From Aggregatimonas sangjinii (GTDB taxonomy: Bacteria; Bacteroidota; Bacteroidia; Flavobacteriales; Flavobacteriaceae): DNA of 64,000 nucleotides. A program made the translations under genes and the position numbers. Under the pieces are notes generated by a model, which was not told where the DNA came from, searched no databases, and saw nothing but the letters and a program-made list of their open reading frames with translations. Shown piece after piece: positions 27,906-39,733 of the stretch (its first letter is position 1; each line of letters starts with the position of its first letter). The stretch is from NCBI RefSeq assembly GCF_005943945.1, contig NZ_CP040710.1, forward strand, positions 4,571,501-4,635,500, given 5' to 3'.

Positions 27906-30632
27906 ATGCGGATCGTTATTCTTTCGGCATTTCTTCTTTTTACGATAGCGCCATGTAATGCCCAAGAAGCTGTGGTGCATGGCCGCATTGTGGATAGCCG
28001 ATTAAAAACGCCCATACAGGGAGTAGCCGTGACCTTAGGTCAGGCACAAATTTCCACCGAAAGCGACAGGGAAGGCTATTTTACTCTAAAAATTCCTCGT
28101 GCGGAAGCTGTCGTTCTTACGCTTTCGGCAAAAGACTATACAATCCAAAGAATTCCCGTAACCTTTGGCCTAGAAGCTATCGATTTGGGGAATATTTATC
28201 TCGAACGCGATATCACGGTAGAACAGGCCGACAATCTGATAACGTTAACCGATTCAGAATTGTTAGACGATGAGGTCAGTGCCAATTCCTCGGGTTTACT
28301 TCAAGCTACGAGAGATGTCTTTTTAAACCGGGCCGCCTTCGATTTTGGTCAAGCATTCTTCCGTGTTCGCGGCTATGATTCTCAAAACGGCAAAGTGTTG
28401 GTTAATGGTATCGCTATGAACAAATTGTTCGATGGCCGACCGCAATGGAACAATTGGGGCGGACTCAACGATGTTACCCGCAACCAGCAATTTACGAACG
28501 GTTTGGCCGCATCCGATTTCACTTTCGGTGGAATACTGGCCAATACCAATATCGATACGCGGCCTTCCGGTCTCAGACCAGGTACCCGACTTTCTACTTC
28601 TGCGGCCAATCGTACCTATGCGGGAAGGTTAATGGTGACCCATACGTCCAAGCTTCAAAAAAATGGTCTGGCCTATAGCGTTTCAGGATCTCGAAGGTGG
28701 GCTCAGGAGGGATATATCGATGGAACTTTGTACGATGCGTTTTCCTTTTTCGGAGCTGTTGAATATCGTATCGACAAAAAGAACAGTATTAACCTTACCG
28801 GGATATACGCCCAAAACCGACGAGGCCGATCTTCTGCCATTACAGAAGAGGTTTTCGGGTTGGTAGGAAAACAATACAATCCTTACTGGGGCGAACAGGA
28901 GGGTGAAGTCCGAAATTCTAGGGAGCGCAAAATCGCCGAGCCCATTGTCATGCTCAACCATTATTTTGAATCGGAAAAGTTTAGTTTAAATACAGGAGTG
29001 GCCTATCAATTCGGTACGAACGCCAGAAGTCGCTTGGGCTACTACAACGCCCCCAACCCTGACCCTACGTATTACCGATACCTCCCGAGCTTTTATGTCA
29101 ATAGCCCCATTGGCGCCAATTTTATCAGTGCGTCCGCAGCCAGAAAGGGCTTTCTGGAAAATCCACAATTAAATTGGGATTTTATCTACACGGCAAACAC
29201 AAGGGAGCAGGCCGCCTATGTACTCTATAACGATGTGATCGATGACAAGCAATTACTATTGAATTCCGTTGGAAATTTAATGATCTCTGAGGGCCTTCAA
29301 GCAGACTTCGGGCTCTCGCATAAAAGCCTTACATCCGATAATTACGCGAAACTAGACGACTTGTTCGGGGCTGATTTTCACTCGGATATCGATCCGTTTT
29401 CCAATACCCTGAACGACGTGGAAGGGGAGGTTCAAAAAAGGACAGGCGATATATTCAATTACCGGTACCGTATGAAGGCTTCTCTTAGCGATATGTTCGC
29501 ACAACTGAGATATAAACGCAGGAAATGGAACGCATTTCTGGCAGGGCAATATGTACTCACCGATTACCAACGCGAAGGGTTATTTCGGAACGAGCGCTTT
29601 CTTGAAAATTCTTTTGGGGAGAGCCAGACGGTAAAATTCAACAATTACGGTATCAAGGCAGGTTTTACCTATAAGATTAATGGTCGACATTGGTTAACAA
29701 CCCATGGTACATACAGAACCGACGCGCCCGTATTGCAAAACGTCTTTATCAACCCTAGGGAAAACAATCAAATCGTACCGGATATTCAAAGTGAAACGGT
29801 ATCATCCGTTGATGCGAACTATTTTATCAGGCTTCCCAAACTCACGGGAAGACTTTCCGGATTCTATACCCGTTTTCAGAATACCACCGATATCAATTTC
29901 TTTTTTGTTGATGCGGGCGTGGGTTCCGATTTTGTGCAGGAAGTATTGACCGATTTGGATAAGCTGCATCTTGGTACCGAACTTGGATTGGAGTATCAAT
30001 TATCTTCGGCCGTGAAGTTGACAGCAGTCGCTGCAGTGAGCAAGTATGTGTATGCCAGCGACCCCAACTTTTCCATCAATTTCGATACGGCCGGGGCGGA
30101 GGAGGATTTGATAAATCCGGACGGAAACATCGATTTGGGAACGGCTCAAATAAAAGACTACAAATTGGCCCAAGGGCCGCAGCAAGCCTTTGCTTTCGGC
30201 ATTGACTATAGGGATCCCGAATACTGGTGGGTGAGTACCAAATTGAACTACATGGCCAACAATTATGCGAATATTTCGGCCATAACCCGAACACAGAGTT
30301 TTTTGTTGGACCCGGAAACGGGAATGCGGTTTCCGGAAGCCACCCCTGAAAATATAAACGACATTTTGAAACAGACGGGGCTGGATAACTTTTACCTGCT
30401 GAATTTGGTCGGCGGTAAATCGTGGTTGAAAAACGGAAAGTATATCAGCGTATTCGCCAGTATCAATAACGTATTTGATACAGTGTTCAGAACGGGCGGT
30501 TATGAACAAAGTAGAAATGGAAATTTTGGGCAGCTGCAACGGGATAATCTTAGCGGGACACCCTCATTTGCCCCAAAATATTGGTACGGCTACGGCAGAA
30601 CATATTTTTTGAATGTGGCGTATAGCTTTTAG
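27906..30632 (+). CDS. TonB-dependent receptor of the nuclease/lamin-tail locus
   Basis: A 908-residue outer-membrane receptor. I start at the ATG at 27906, which gives the signal peptide MRIVILSAFLLFTIAPCNAQ; the frame is open to 27855. A carboxypeptidase-like domain (VVHGRIVDSRLKTPIQGVAVTL) is followed by a plug with FFRVRGYDSQNGKVLVNGIAMNK and a barrel ending YFLNVAYSF. It faces the secreted EEP nuclease gene, and the DUF5689/lamin-tail lipoprotein gene follows after 80 bases. The cargo is therefore plausibly a nucleic-acid breakdown product, phosphate ester or similar. That is inferred from context; nothing in the barrel shows it directly. Confidence 0.88.
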   Translation: MRIVILSAFLLFTIAPCNAQEAVVHGRIVDSRLKTPIQGVAVTLGQAQISTESDREGYFTLKIPRAEAVVLTLSAKDYTIQRIPVTFGLEAIDLGNIYLERDITVEQADNLITLTDSELLDDEVSANSSGLLQATRDVFLNRAAFDFGQAFFRVRGYDSQNGKVLVNGIAMNKLFDGRPQWNNWGGLNDVTRNQQFTNGLAASDFTFGGILANTNIDTRPSGLRPGTRLSTSAANRTYAGRLMVTHTSKLQKNGLAYSVSGSRRWAQEGYIDGTLYDAFSFFGAVEYRIDKKNSINLTGIYAQNRRGRSSAITEEVFGLVGKQYNPYWGEQEGEVRNSRERKIAEPIVMLNHYFESEKFSLNTGVAYQFGTNARSRLGYYNAPNPDPTYYRYLPSFYVNSPIGANFISASAARKGFLENPQLNWDFIYTANTREQAAYVLYNDVIDDKQLLLNSVGNLMISEGLQADFGLSHKSLTSDNYAKLDDLFGADFHSDIDPFSNTLNDVEGEVQKRTGDIFNYRYRMKASLSDMFAQLRYKRRKWNAFLAGQYVLTDYQREGLFRNERFLENSFGESQTVKFNNYGIKAGFTYKINGRHWLTTHGTYRTDAPVLQNVFINPRENNQIVPDIQSETVSSVDANYFIRLPKLTGRLSGFYTRFQNTTDINFFFVDAGVGSDFVQEVLTDLDKLHLGTELGLEYQLSSAVKLTAVAAVSKYVYASDPNFSINFDTAGAEEDLINPDGNIDLGTAQIKDYKLAQGPQQAFAFGIDYRDPEYWWVSTKLNYMANNYANISAITRTQSFLLDPETGMRFPEATPENINDILKQTGLDNFYLLNLVGGKSWLKNGKYISVFASINNVFDTVFRTGGYEQSRNGNFGQLQRDNLSGTPSFAPKYWYGYGRTYFLNVAYSF

Positions 30633-30712
30633 CAATTTAGAACATATTGATTATTGTCTTGAGGCCTAAAGGATATCAGGTTTAGGGCGTATTTTAAATG
30701 GAATAAGTAATT

Positions 30713-32089
30713 ATGGTTACAAAAGCATCGATTTGTCAAAAGGCTCCTAGTGTTCTTTTTGGACTGTTTTTACTCTTCGCCTGTGTGAAAGACAAAAATT
30801 TTGACCTGCCGACAAAGAGCTGTTCAACTGATTTAATAGCAAATACCACCTACGCTGAAGTTAAGGCATTATACCAAGATGAAACGTTTCAAATTCAAGA
30901 TGATCTCATCATCGAGGGCTATGTAGTTTCATCGGATGAAGCGGGCAATTTTTTTAGCGTTCTTTATTTTCAAGACAGCCCGGTCGATCCCAAAGAAGGC
31001 TTTCAAATAGAATTGGATGTGCGCGATTCCCATTTGTTCTACCCAATCGGGAGTAAAATTATTATAAATCTGAAGGGCTTGTATCTGGGCAGGAGCAAGG
31101 GTGTCTTTAAGATAGGAGGTGTTTTTACATCTTTTGGGAATGTATCGGTAGGAAGGCTTCCGGCAGCGATTGTAGACAACCATATTTTCGTCTCTTGCGA
31201 AGAAGTAACGGATATGGTACCGACGAGCATCAATATTACCGATGTTGAAGAAAATCTCACCAACACCTTGGTACGGTTGAACGATGTGGAAATTCTAGAA
31301 GAGCAGTTGTCCGAATCATTTGCGGTTCCAAAGGAGGAAACGGAACGCACTCTGACCAATTGTAATGATAACGAACTGATTTTAGTAAATAGCGGCTTTT
31401 CTGATTTTCAGGCAGAACTATTACCCCAAGAAAATGGAAGCATCACAGGTGTTCTCTTACGCGAAAACGACAACTACTTTTTGGCGATTCGGGACCTAGC
31501 CGATATCGAATTCGATAATGAGCGCTGCGCCGATTTGGTCGATGAGTTTACGGCTACGACGATTTTTATTTCCGAACTGGCCGACCCCGATAACAACAGT
31601 GGGGCGCGATTTGTAGAACTTTACAATTCTGATGAGCAAGCCTTATCGTTAAAAGGATGGATGTTGAGACGCTATACGAATGACAACACTGAAGTCAGCT
31701 CGACCATCGACCTATCCGCATTCGTCATAGCACCACAAAGTACCTTGGTTGTCTCACCTAATGAAGCTGAATTTGAAAGTGTGTATGGCTTTGCTCCCGA
31801 CTTGGGCGTAGGTACCAATAGCCCTGCGGATTCCAATGGTGATGACAATCTCGAATTGATAGATCCCTTTGGAACGGTCATAGATACTTTTGGCATAGTG
31901 GGCGAAGATGGGACAGGAACCGACCACGAATTTGAAGATGGCAGGGCGTTGCGACGTGTGGAAATTACGGAAGGAAACCCCATCTACACGAGCAGTGAAT
32001 GGATTGTCTTTAATGACTCTGGCGATTCCGGAACCGTCAATCAACCTCAAATTGCTCCCGAGGATTTTTCTCCCGGCCTTCGCGATTAA
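30713..32089 (+). CDS. Surface lipoprotein with DUF5689 and lamin-tail domains
   Basis: A 458-residue lipoprotein with the lipobox LFAC (Cys24). The first half (about 45-270) is a DUF5689 region with OB-fold-like strands (IEGYVVSSDEAGNFFSVLYFQD, SKIIINLKGLYLGR). The second half (about 280-430) is a lamin-tail domain: FISELADPDNNSGARFVELYNSDEQALSLKGWMLRRYT. Bacterial lamin-tail domains are known to accompany membrane-associated or secreted hydrolases, including EEP-family enzymes, which fits the facing nuclease. It probably works at the outer membrane with the TonB receptor just upstream, as a nucleic-acid or substrate-binding partner (inference). A terminator follows. Confidence 0.85.
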   Translation: MVTKASICQKAPSVLFGLFLLFACVKDKNFDLPTKSCSTDLIANTTYAEVKALYQDETFQIQDDLIIEGYVVSSDEAGNFFSVLYFQDSPVDPKEGFQIELDVRDSHLFYPIGSKIIINLKGLYLGRSKGVFKIGGVFTSFGNVSVGRLPAAIVDNHIFVSCEEVTDMVPTSINITDVEENLTNTLVRLNDVEILEEQLSESFAVPKEETERTLTNCNDNELILVNSGFSDFQAELLPQENGSITGVLLRENDNYFLAIRDLADIEFDNERCADLVDEFTATTIFISELADPDNNSGARFVELYNSDEQALSLKGWMLRRYTNDNTEVSSTIDLSAFVIAPQSTLVVSPNEAEFESVYGFAPDLGVGTNSPADSNGDDNLELIDPFGTVIDTFGIVGEDGTGTDHEFEDGRALRRVEITEGNPIYTSSEWIVFNDSGDSGTVNQPQIAPEDFSPGLRD

Positions 32090-32092
32090 CTA

Positions 32093-32130
32093 TAAAAAAA
32101 CCTGTCCACGGAATACGTAGACAGGTTTAG
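32093..32130. terminator. Bidirectional terminator
   Basis: AAACCTGTC (32098-32106) pairs with GACAGGTTT (32120-32128), with an extra ACG/CGT pair within the loop. It sits between the lamin-tail gene and the convergent DinB-like gene, with an A-run on its left side. Confidence 0.85.
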
Positions 32131-32162
32131 AAAGTAGGGTATTTAAATGAGGGCCCTTAGGC

Positions 32163-32789
32163 TTAGTTATCGTCGTCATCCTCTTCTCCCATCGGGAAGT
32201 CTTCGTGGGCGATTACTTCTTCCATCTGCAATACGTGACGTTCGGTATGACCGCTCATAAAGAGAATGATTTGTAAGCCATCAATGGTGGCGAAGGGTAG
32301 TTTTCCGTAATGATTCCGTAAATCGTCTTCGGTAGTCTTAACGTACTCGATATGCTCGTCACGCTTAGACATAAAGGCCTCCAGCGTCTCCTCGTGGGAG
32401 CCAAATTTACCCATTGGTTCGAAAGGTTCCGGGGTCTTCACTTTGGTGTCTCTTACAGAGATAAAGCCGATTAATTTCTCGTCGCTCATGGTCACGCTAT
32501 CCCTCATAGCGGTATTGGCAGGTTCTTTTAGGGCACCTTTCAACATGCCATTGAACATATTTTCGGCAATGGCCAAATGTTCGACACACTCCGCTATCGA
32601 CCACGATTCCGCCGTTGGTTTAAAGTTCAACTGCTCTTCATCAAGTCCGTCTAGGGTACTGGTTAAACGTTCCTTTGTTTGTGTAAGATGTTCCGTGGCC
32701 ATTTTACGTTCATCGTCTGTAAGACCGGTATTGATAATTCCGAAACTTACCAAGGTTAATACCAATATTGGTAAAATAGTTTTTTTCAT
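32163..32789 (-). CDS. Exported DinB-superfamily protein
   Basis: A 208-residue protein with an N-terminal hydrophobic export signal (MKKTILPILVLTLVSFGIINTG) and a DinB-like four-helix bundle. The three histidines expected to bind a metal are visible: VEHLAIAE near the middle of the first half, and GHTERHVLQMEEV near the C-terminus. Most DinB-fold proteins are cytoplasmic metal-dependent thiol-transfer enzymes; exported ones with a signal peptide occur in Flavobacteria, and their substrates are unknown. The C-terminus is strikingly acidic (GEEDDDDN). It is transcribed alone. Confidence 0.82.
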   Translation of the reverse strand: MKKTILPILVLTLVSFGIINTGLTDDERKMATEHLTQTKERLTSTLDGLDEEQLNFKPTAESWSIAECVEHLAIAENMFNGMLKGALKEPANTAMRDSVTMSDEKLIGFISVRDTKVKTPEPFEPMGKFGSHEETLEAFMSKRDEHIEYVKTTEDDLRNHYGKLPFATIDGLQIILFMSGHTERHVLQMEEVIAHEDFPMGEEDDDDN

Positions 32790-32980
32790 TTTTGAGTTAT
32801 TTAGAGATTATAGTGTTTCTTAAAATAGTAAGAACAAGCAATATAGGCCTAAATAGGATAGGGTCGATATTTTAATTTGAAAAAGGCTTCGGACAAATCC
32901 AATAGCTCAACAGATACAATTAAGAATTACTCGAATTTGGAAACGGATTATGTTTGAATCGGTTTGCATTTGGAGCATTA

Positions 32981-33012
32981 AAAAAGGCAGCCCATTGCCG
33001 GACTACCTTTTT
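32981..33012 (-). terminator. Imperfect terminator after katG
   Basis: AAAAAGG and AG...CT...CCTTTTT form an imperfect stem with two internal mismatches. The U-run lies on the katG (minus) side, 34 bases after the stop. Confidence 0.55.
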
Positions 33013-33045
33013 CAGTATAGAAATTTAGCTATTGGATTTAAGTGC

Positions 33046-35376
<2,331 letters not shown>

Positions 35377-35471
35377 TTATGTGGTTATCGATATTATCTA
35401 TGGAGGAGATTATGTTGTATAGGCCCTGAGAATTGTTTGATTCTTGAAGGTTTTTCGATAATTTGGACCCC

Positions 35472-35951
35472 ATGAAGCATACGGATACTTTTTTTAATGA
35501 CATACGCAATGGTAATATAGACGCCGTAAAAAGTGCGCTTTTGGAACATCCGAAGCTTGTAGACGCTATAGATCAGCGCGGTAGCACCCCATTGATTTTG
35601 GCCACGTACTACAATCATGGGGAAATAGCCGAAGTGTTATTGGAGAATGGTGCCAAAATCGATGCGAAAGATGCATCGGGCAACACGGCTTTGATGGGAG
35701 TTTGTTTTAAGGGTTTTACTGAAATCGCCGAAAAACTTATCGCCAAGGGAGCGAACCTGAACGCGCAAAATCCCATGGGTGCCAGCAGCCTGATTTATGC
35801 AGCTACTTTCAATCGATTGGAAATCGTAAAACTTTTATTGGCACATGGTGCGGACAAGTCGCTTAAAGACGGACGGGGAAATACAGCATTGGACCACGCT
35901 AAATTAAAGGGTGAGCCAAAGTTGATCGATTTACTGGAGGGACTCGCTTAA
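35472..35951 (+). CDS. Ankyrin-repeat protein divergent from katG
   Basis: A 159-residue cytoplasmic protein (no signal peptide) made of about four ankyrin repeats. The consensus elements are visible: GSTPLILATYYNHGEIAEVLLENGAKIDAKDASGNTALMGVCFKG, then GASSLIYAATFNRLEIVKLLLAHGADK, then GNTALDHAKLKG. The ATG at 35472 is preferred over the TTG at 35463. In Pseudomonas aeruginosa an ankyrin protein (AnkB) encoded with the catalase gene katB is needed for full catalase activity, so a supporting role for KatG is a reasonable hypothesis. It is not shown by the sequence itself. Confidence 0.9.
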   Translation: MKHTDTFFNDIRNGNIDAVKSALLEHPKLVDAIDQRGSTPLILATYYNHGEIAEVLLENGAKIDAKDASGNTALMGVCFKGFTEIAEKLIAKGANLNAQNPMGASSLIYAATFNRLEIVKLLLAHGADKSLKDGRGNTALDHAKLKGEPKLIDLLEGLA

Positions 35952-36084
35952 ATAAATTCTCGTTGAATTTTTAATAGGGCTGGCGGACAAGGCCGAGCGA
36001 TACATGAACAGGATAAAATGACCGCCCCTTTGCCAAAAGTTGTTGGTAAAGGCAGTCGGAATATGATTTGTGATCATCGCTGAA

Positions 36085-36354
36085 TCACAACTTCTTGGTA
36101 AGCTGCCCTTTCACCATAAAACCAAGAATGATGCCTGCCAGAACCAAGGTTACGAAGTTGCCTACGATAATGGGCATTTGTTCGTTGATAACGCCATAGA
36201 CTAGCCAAAGTGTTACCCCGGTAACAAATAGCAGGTACATGGGGAAGGACAGACTAGCCGTATTCCTCGTTCTTATCGTTTTGATGGCCTGCGGCAAAAA
36301 GCTCGTCGTCGTCAAAAGCGCCGCTATATTTCCTATGATTGCTGTACTATCCAT
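36085..36354 (-). CDS. SemiSWEET sugar transporter (PQ-loop protein)
   Basis: An 89-residue membrane protein with three transmembrane helices. The PQ-loop motif is clear: FLPQAIKTIRTRNTASLSFPMYLLFVTGVTLWLVYGV. Proteins of this size and pattern are SemiSWEETs, which dimerise to move sugars (sucrose or glucose in tested cases) across the inner membrane by facilitated diffusion. The start MDSTAIIGN is typical. It is divergent from the NUDIX gene. Confidence 0.92.
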   Translation of the reverse strand: MDSTAIIGNIAALLTTTSFLPQAIKTIRTRNTASLSFPMYLLFVTGVTLWLVYGVINEQMPIIVGNFVTLVLAGIILGFMVKGQLTKKL

Positions 36355-36522
36355 TTTTAGATGCTAAGTAGGTTTATTTTAAAGTACAAAGATTGTACAA
36401 AGAGGAAGTTTATACTACAACGGATTTTTCCAGTATATATCGTAAATTACCCTTTGTTTGGTTTTTTATTCTCACTTGAGGATAATTATAAACATTTCAC
36501 ATCATTATATAGAAGTGCCTCC

Positions 36523-37146
36523 GTGGAGAAAAATCAAGATTTAACACTTATCAAACGTTTAAAAGCCCTAGCCGATACCGGTTTGGTGTATGCAGAAAAT
36601 GGGTACGAAAAAGAGCGGTATAAAGAATTGCGGGAAATCAGTTTAAAATTAATGGCCTCGATTTCCAAACAACCTCTGGCCGATTTAGAGGAATTTTTCA
36701 TGCCTGAGAAAGATTATCCTACGGTAAAGGTCGATGTGCGCGGTTTCGTGTTGAACAAAAATGATGAAATCCTGATGGCCAAGGAAAGTACGGATGGTAA
36801 ATGGACGATTCCCGGGGGTTGGGCCGATATCGGGGATACGCCTTCGGAAGCGGTTTTAAAGGAAATCAAAGAAGAAACAGGTATTCGGGCCAAAGTCGAA
36901 CGCCTATTGGCTGTCTATGACAAGCGTTGTCATCCGCATCCGCCGCAACCCTTCTATGTCTACAAGCTGATTTTTTTCTGTAAAATAATCAGTGGCGAGC
37001 TGAAACATGGTTTTGATATGCAGGGGGCCGATTTTTTTCCCTTGAACAACCTACCACCGTTATCGGAAGATCGTATTCTGAAGTCACAACTAAAGCACTT
37101 GTTCGAGCTGACGAAAACAAAGACGGCCGAGGTATATTTCGATTAG
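36523..37146 (+). CDS. NUDIX hydrolase with N-terminal helical domain
   Basis: A hydrolase acting on nucleoside-diphosphate-linked compounds, possibly an ADP-ribose pyrophosphatase. The start is uncertain. The frame is open back to 36361, but the family's N-terminal domain begins at EKNQDLTLIKRLKALADTGLVYAENGYEKERYKELREIS, so a GTG at 36523 giving 207 residues fits best and leaves room for a promoter. The Nudix box is GWADIGDTPSEAVLKEIKEETGI (G-x5-E-x7-REUxEExGU, with Lys in place of Arg). The C-terminal half carries HPHPPQPFYVYKLIFFCK. Confidence 0.82.
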   Translation: MEKNQDLTLIKRLKALADTGLVYAENGYEKERYKELREISLKLMASISKQPLADLEEFFMPEKDYPTVKVDVRGFVLNKNDEILMAKESTDGKWTIPGGWADIGDTPSEAVLKEIKEETGIRAKVERLLAVYDKRCHPHPPQPFYVYKLIFFCKIISGELKHGFDMQGADFFPLNNLPPLSEDRILKSQLKHLFELTKTKTAEVYFD

Positions 37147-37241
37147 AATAAAGTACCAAGGAGTGGGGTAGTTTAAAAGAATTGTCGGTTACAGAACAAG
37201 ACCGATGGAAATGCTAACTTAGCAATGAAATTTCTATAAAG

Positions 37242-38015
37242 ATGGCCTTAGAACTGAAAATAGCCCTAATTCAAGCCCCATTGATTTGGGAGGGGCCAAC
37301 AGCGAATCGCGCTTACTTTTCAAATAAAATAGCAAATTGTAGCGGAGTAGATATTATTTTACTTCCGGAAATGTTTACAACGGGCTTTACCATGACCCCT
37401 GAAAACCTAGACCGGGAAGAAGGGCGGTTAACTTTGGAATGGATGCAGCAAAATGCTAAGAAAAGCGACGCCGCACTGATAGGAAGCCTTCCATTTTATG
37501 AAAATGGAAATTTTACGAACCGCCTTTTTTTCGTAAAACCGAACGGGGCTTATCACGCCTATGATAAACGTCATACATTTACTTTAGCCGGTGAAGACAA
37601 AGTCTATAACGCCGGCAATGACCGACTTATCGTTTTATATAAAGATTTTCGTATTTGCCCAATGGTATGTTATGACCTTAGATTTCCGGTATGGGCCAGA
37701 AATGACGACGCATACGATGTTGTATTATATGTTGCCAATTGGCCCTTACCTCGAATAAACGCTTGGGATACACTTTTGAAGGCGAGGGCCATCGAAAATC
37801 TAGCCTATTGTATCGGCTTGAATCGTGTCGGAACCGATAAATCGGGTCATGAGTATCCCGGTCATTCGGCCGTTTATGATTGTTTGGGCGAGCGAATCGC
37901 GTATTCCGAGGAAGAGGAAGTCGTATTTGCTACCTTATCCAAAGAACACATCACCATTACTAGGGAAAAATTGAAATTTCTCGACGATAGGGATCAATTT
38001 ACTCTGTTAGGGTAA
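37242..38015 (+). CDS. Nitrilase-superfamily amidase, omega-amidase (YafV) type
   Basis: A 257-residue cytoplasmic carbon-nitrogen hydrolase. The catalytic triad is visible: Glu in LLPEMFTTGF, Lys in DKRHTF and Cys in MVCYDLRFPVW. The sequence is closest in pattern to YafV/Nit2 omega-amidases, which hydrolyse 2-oxoglutaramate and 2-oxosuccinamate produced when glutamine transaminases act. The exact substrate is inferred. Its 3' end overlaps the convergent lipoprotein gene by 17 bases. Confidence 0.9.
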   Translation: MALELKIALIQAPLIWEGPTANRAYFSNKIANCSGVDIILLPEMFTTGFTMTPENLDREEGRLTLEWMQQNAKKSDAALIGSLPFYENGNFTNRLFFVKPNGAYHAYDKRHTFTLAGEDKVYNAGNDRLIVLYKDFRICPMVCYDLRFPVWARNDDAYDVVLYVANWPLPRINAWDTLLKARAIENLAYCIGLNRVGTDKSGHEYPGHSAVYDCLGERIAYSEEEEVVFATLSKEHITITREKLKFLDDRDQFTLLG

Positions 38016-39612
38016 ATGTCTCTATTTTTTCCCAATTGGCCCGCATTTCAATTGGTCCGGGATAGTACACCACCCGCTCAGGCTGTATTTTTTGTAGAAG
38101 ATTTCCGGTATCCCATTTTTGATTGGCATTGGTGTCGAAAATTACCCGCAGCAAATAGGAGGCAGGATTAATAGCATTGAATTCAAAGAGCTGCTCCTCG
38201 GTTGCATAGATTTCCCGTTGTATTTCACCCTTTTCATTTGTGAGCTGCACAATTATGGGATAGGTTACGTTACCATCAATGGTTAGGCTCAGATTGCCAT
38301 AATCGGCCAAACTTTTGGTGCTTAGGTTGTAGTTGGTAGAGTCGTTTTCGATTCCAAAGAAATCGGTAACCGCTCCGGGCAGTAAGGTGACGTTGTAGGA
38401 TTGGTTTGGTTCGGTCTTAAAATCGAAGTCCACTTTATTTTCAAGACTGTCCAGCGTAACCTTAAAATCGATTGCGATGGAATCGAAAGTTATGATGTTG
38501 ATTTTTGAAGAATCCAATCGGGTCAGAGGAGTGTTTGCCATGATCTGGTAAGCAGTATTGAAACCTATACTTCCGCTCACATTCGACTGAAGCCGAAGAG
38601 AATCAAATTCTACTTTCCTGGCTTTTACATTAAAGGTGTCGATGAGCTTAAGGCGCTCGTTGGTTACCGTAAATAGGATACTATCAGCTTCAAAAGGGGT
38701 AAACCAGTAGTTGATGGTATCCTTGTCCCTTTCTTTTAAAAGGGTCGTTCGCACCGTGTCGGGAATAACGCTCAACGGTGCTATTTGCACTCCGGATATA
38801 TCGCCATAATATCCAAAACTGATTTTATTCTTTGCCGCATAACTAGGAACCGACATAGCATAGTTGGGAATTTCCTTGAACATGTTCAATAAAAAAATAG
38901 AATCCGTGGGAATGTTGATGGTATCGGTTATAAAACCGATTTTATCGGTATTTTGATCAAAGATGTTGTTCTTGGCTTCGTCCTTCAAACCAAAAAGCGC
39001 ATAGCGACCTTCCTTTATGTTCTTGATGGTGAAAATAACCGTACTATCGAGCGTATTTGTAATATAGTTTGGCGGGCGTTTGTAAATCGTTGAGTCGGTA
39101 TAAGCGGTATCGATTTCATAGAGCATGACGCTTACGAACTCGTCTGCCTTTTGATTGAATGCATCTTTAATAACCCCTTGTATTTCCAGCGAATCGATAT
39201 AACTTCCCGTAGAAAAAACGTAGGTAAGAAAAGGGCTCGGGTTGCCTTCGTTGTTATCAACGATACTTTGGCCAAAGTTTAGGGTATAGGTGGTGTTTTC
39301 CTTTAAGGTATCCTTAATCTTGATTTCCACATATTTATTGGTGCCCCCTTGAGGACTTATTTCCGGGAGGTACTTTAAAGGAGGTGAAACGATGAGCTGT
39401 TCTTGTAGTTTTTCAAGCTTAATATACTCATCAAAATATAACCTGATCCGATTCGCCTTGAAGTTTATGGTCATATTCTCCGGTTCGGCTTTTATCAGCA
39501 CGGGCCCTTGTTCATCTTTCGGGCCACCCGTGGGTGTGCCACGTCTCGCACAATGCACTAGGGCGGCAACCATAAAAAACAAAAAGAAACCCGCCAAAAT
39601 ACGTCGTATCAT
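37999..39612 (-). CDS. Large lipoprotein with N-terminal Ig-like domain
   Basis: A 537-residue lipoprotein: from the ATG at 39612, MIRRILAGFFLFFMVAALVHC gives Cys21 as the lipidated residue, followed by ARRGTPTGGPKDEQGPVL. Next is a Big_5-type Ig-like domain (PENMTINFKANRIRLYFDEYIKL ... TLKENTTYTLNFGQSIVDNNEGN). The rest is beta-rich, with several repeated ...YALFGLKDEAKNN and LLRVIFDTNANQKWD segments of carboxypeptidase-regulatory-like type. Proteins of this design are common in Flavobacteriaceae; their function is not known, and surface or periplasmic structural roles are plausible. A TTG 15 bases upstream could lengthen it by five residues, but the ATG is better. Confidence 0.85.
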   Translation of the reverse strand: MIRRILAGFFLFFMVAALVHCARRGTPTGGPKDEQGPVLIKAEPENMTINFKANRIRLYFDEYIKLEKLQEQLIVSPPLKYLPEISPQGGTNKYVEIKIKDTLKENTTYTLNFGQSIVDNNEGNPSPFLTYVFSTGSYIDSLEIQGVIKDAFNQKADEFVSVMLYEIDTAYTDSTIYKRPPNYITNTLDSTVIFTIKNIKEGRYALFGLKDEAKNNIFDQNTDKIGFITDTINIPTDSIFLLNMFKEIPNYAMSVPSYAAKNKISFGYYGDISGVQIAPLSVIPDTVRTTLLKERDKDTINYWFTPFEADSILFTVTNERLKLIDTFNVKARKVEFDSLRLQSNVSGSIGFNTAYQIMANTPLTRLDSSKINIITFDSIAIDFKVTLDSLENKVDFDFKTEPNQSYNVTLLPGAVTDFFGIENDSTNYNLSTKSLADYGNLSLTIDGNVTYPIIVQLTNEKGEIQREIYATEEQLFEFNAINPASYLLRVIFDTNANQKWDTGNLLQKIQPERVVYYPGPIEMRANWEKIETFTLTE

Positions 39613-39733
39613 ACCGTTGTGATTCAATACGCAAAGAAACGATTTATTTGTAAAAACCGATTGGCATCCGTTCCTGGACCATCATAAATATATGTTATTT
39701 TCCAAATGAAGATGGTAAACGTGTCGCTAGTAT

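Noticed and set aside
35463-35470. Promoter-like TAATTTG just before the ankyrin gene
   Set aside because: The spacer within the -7 element is one base short and it nearly touches the start codon.
36361-36522. N-terminal extension of the NUDIX gene
   Set aside because: The frame is open, but the residues do not resemble the family and would leave only 6 bases to the divergent SemiSWEET start.
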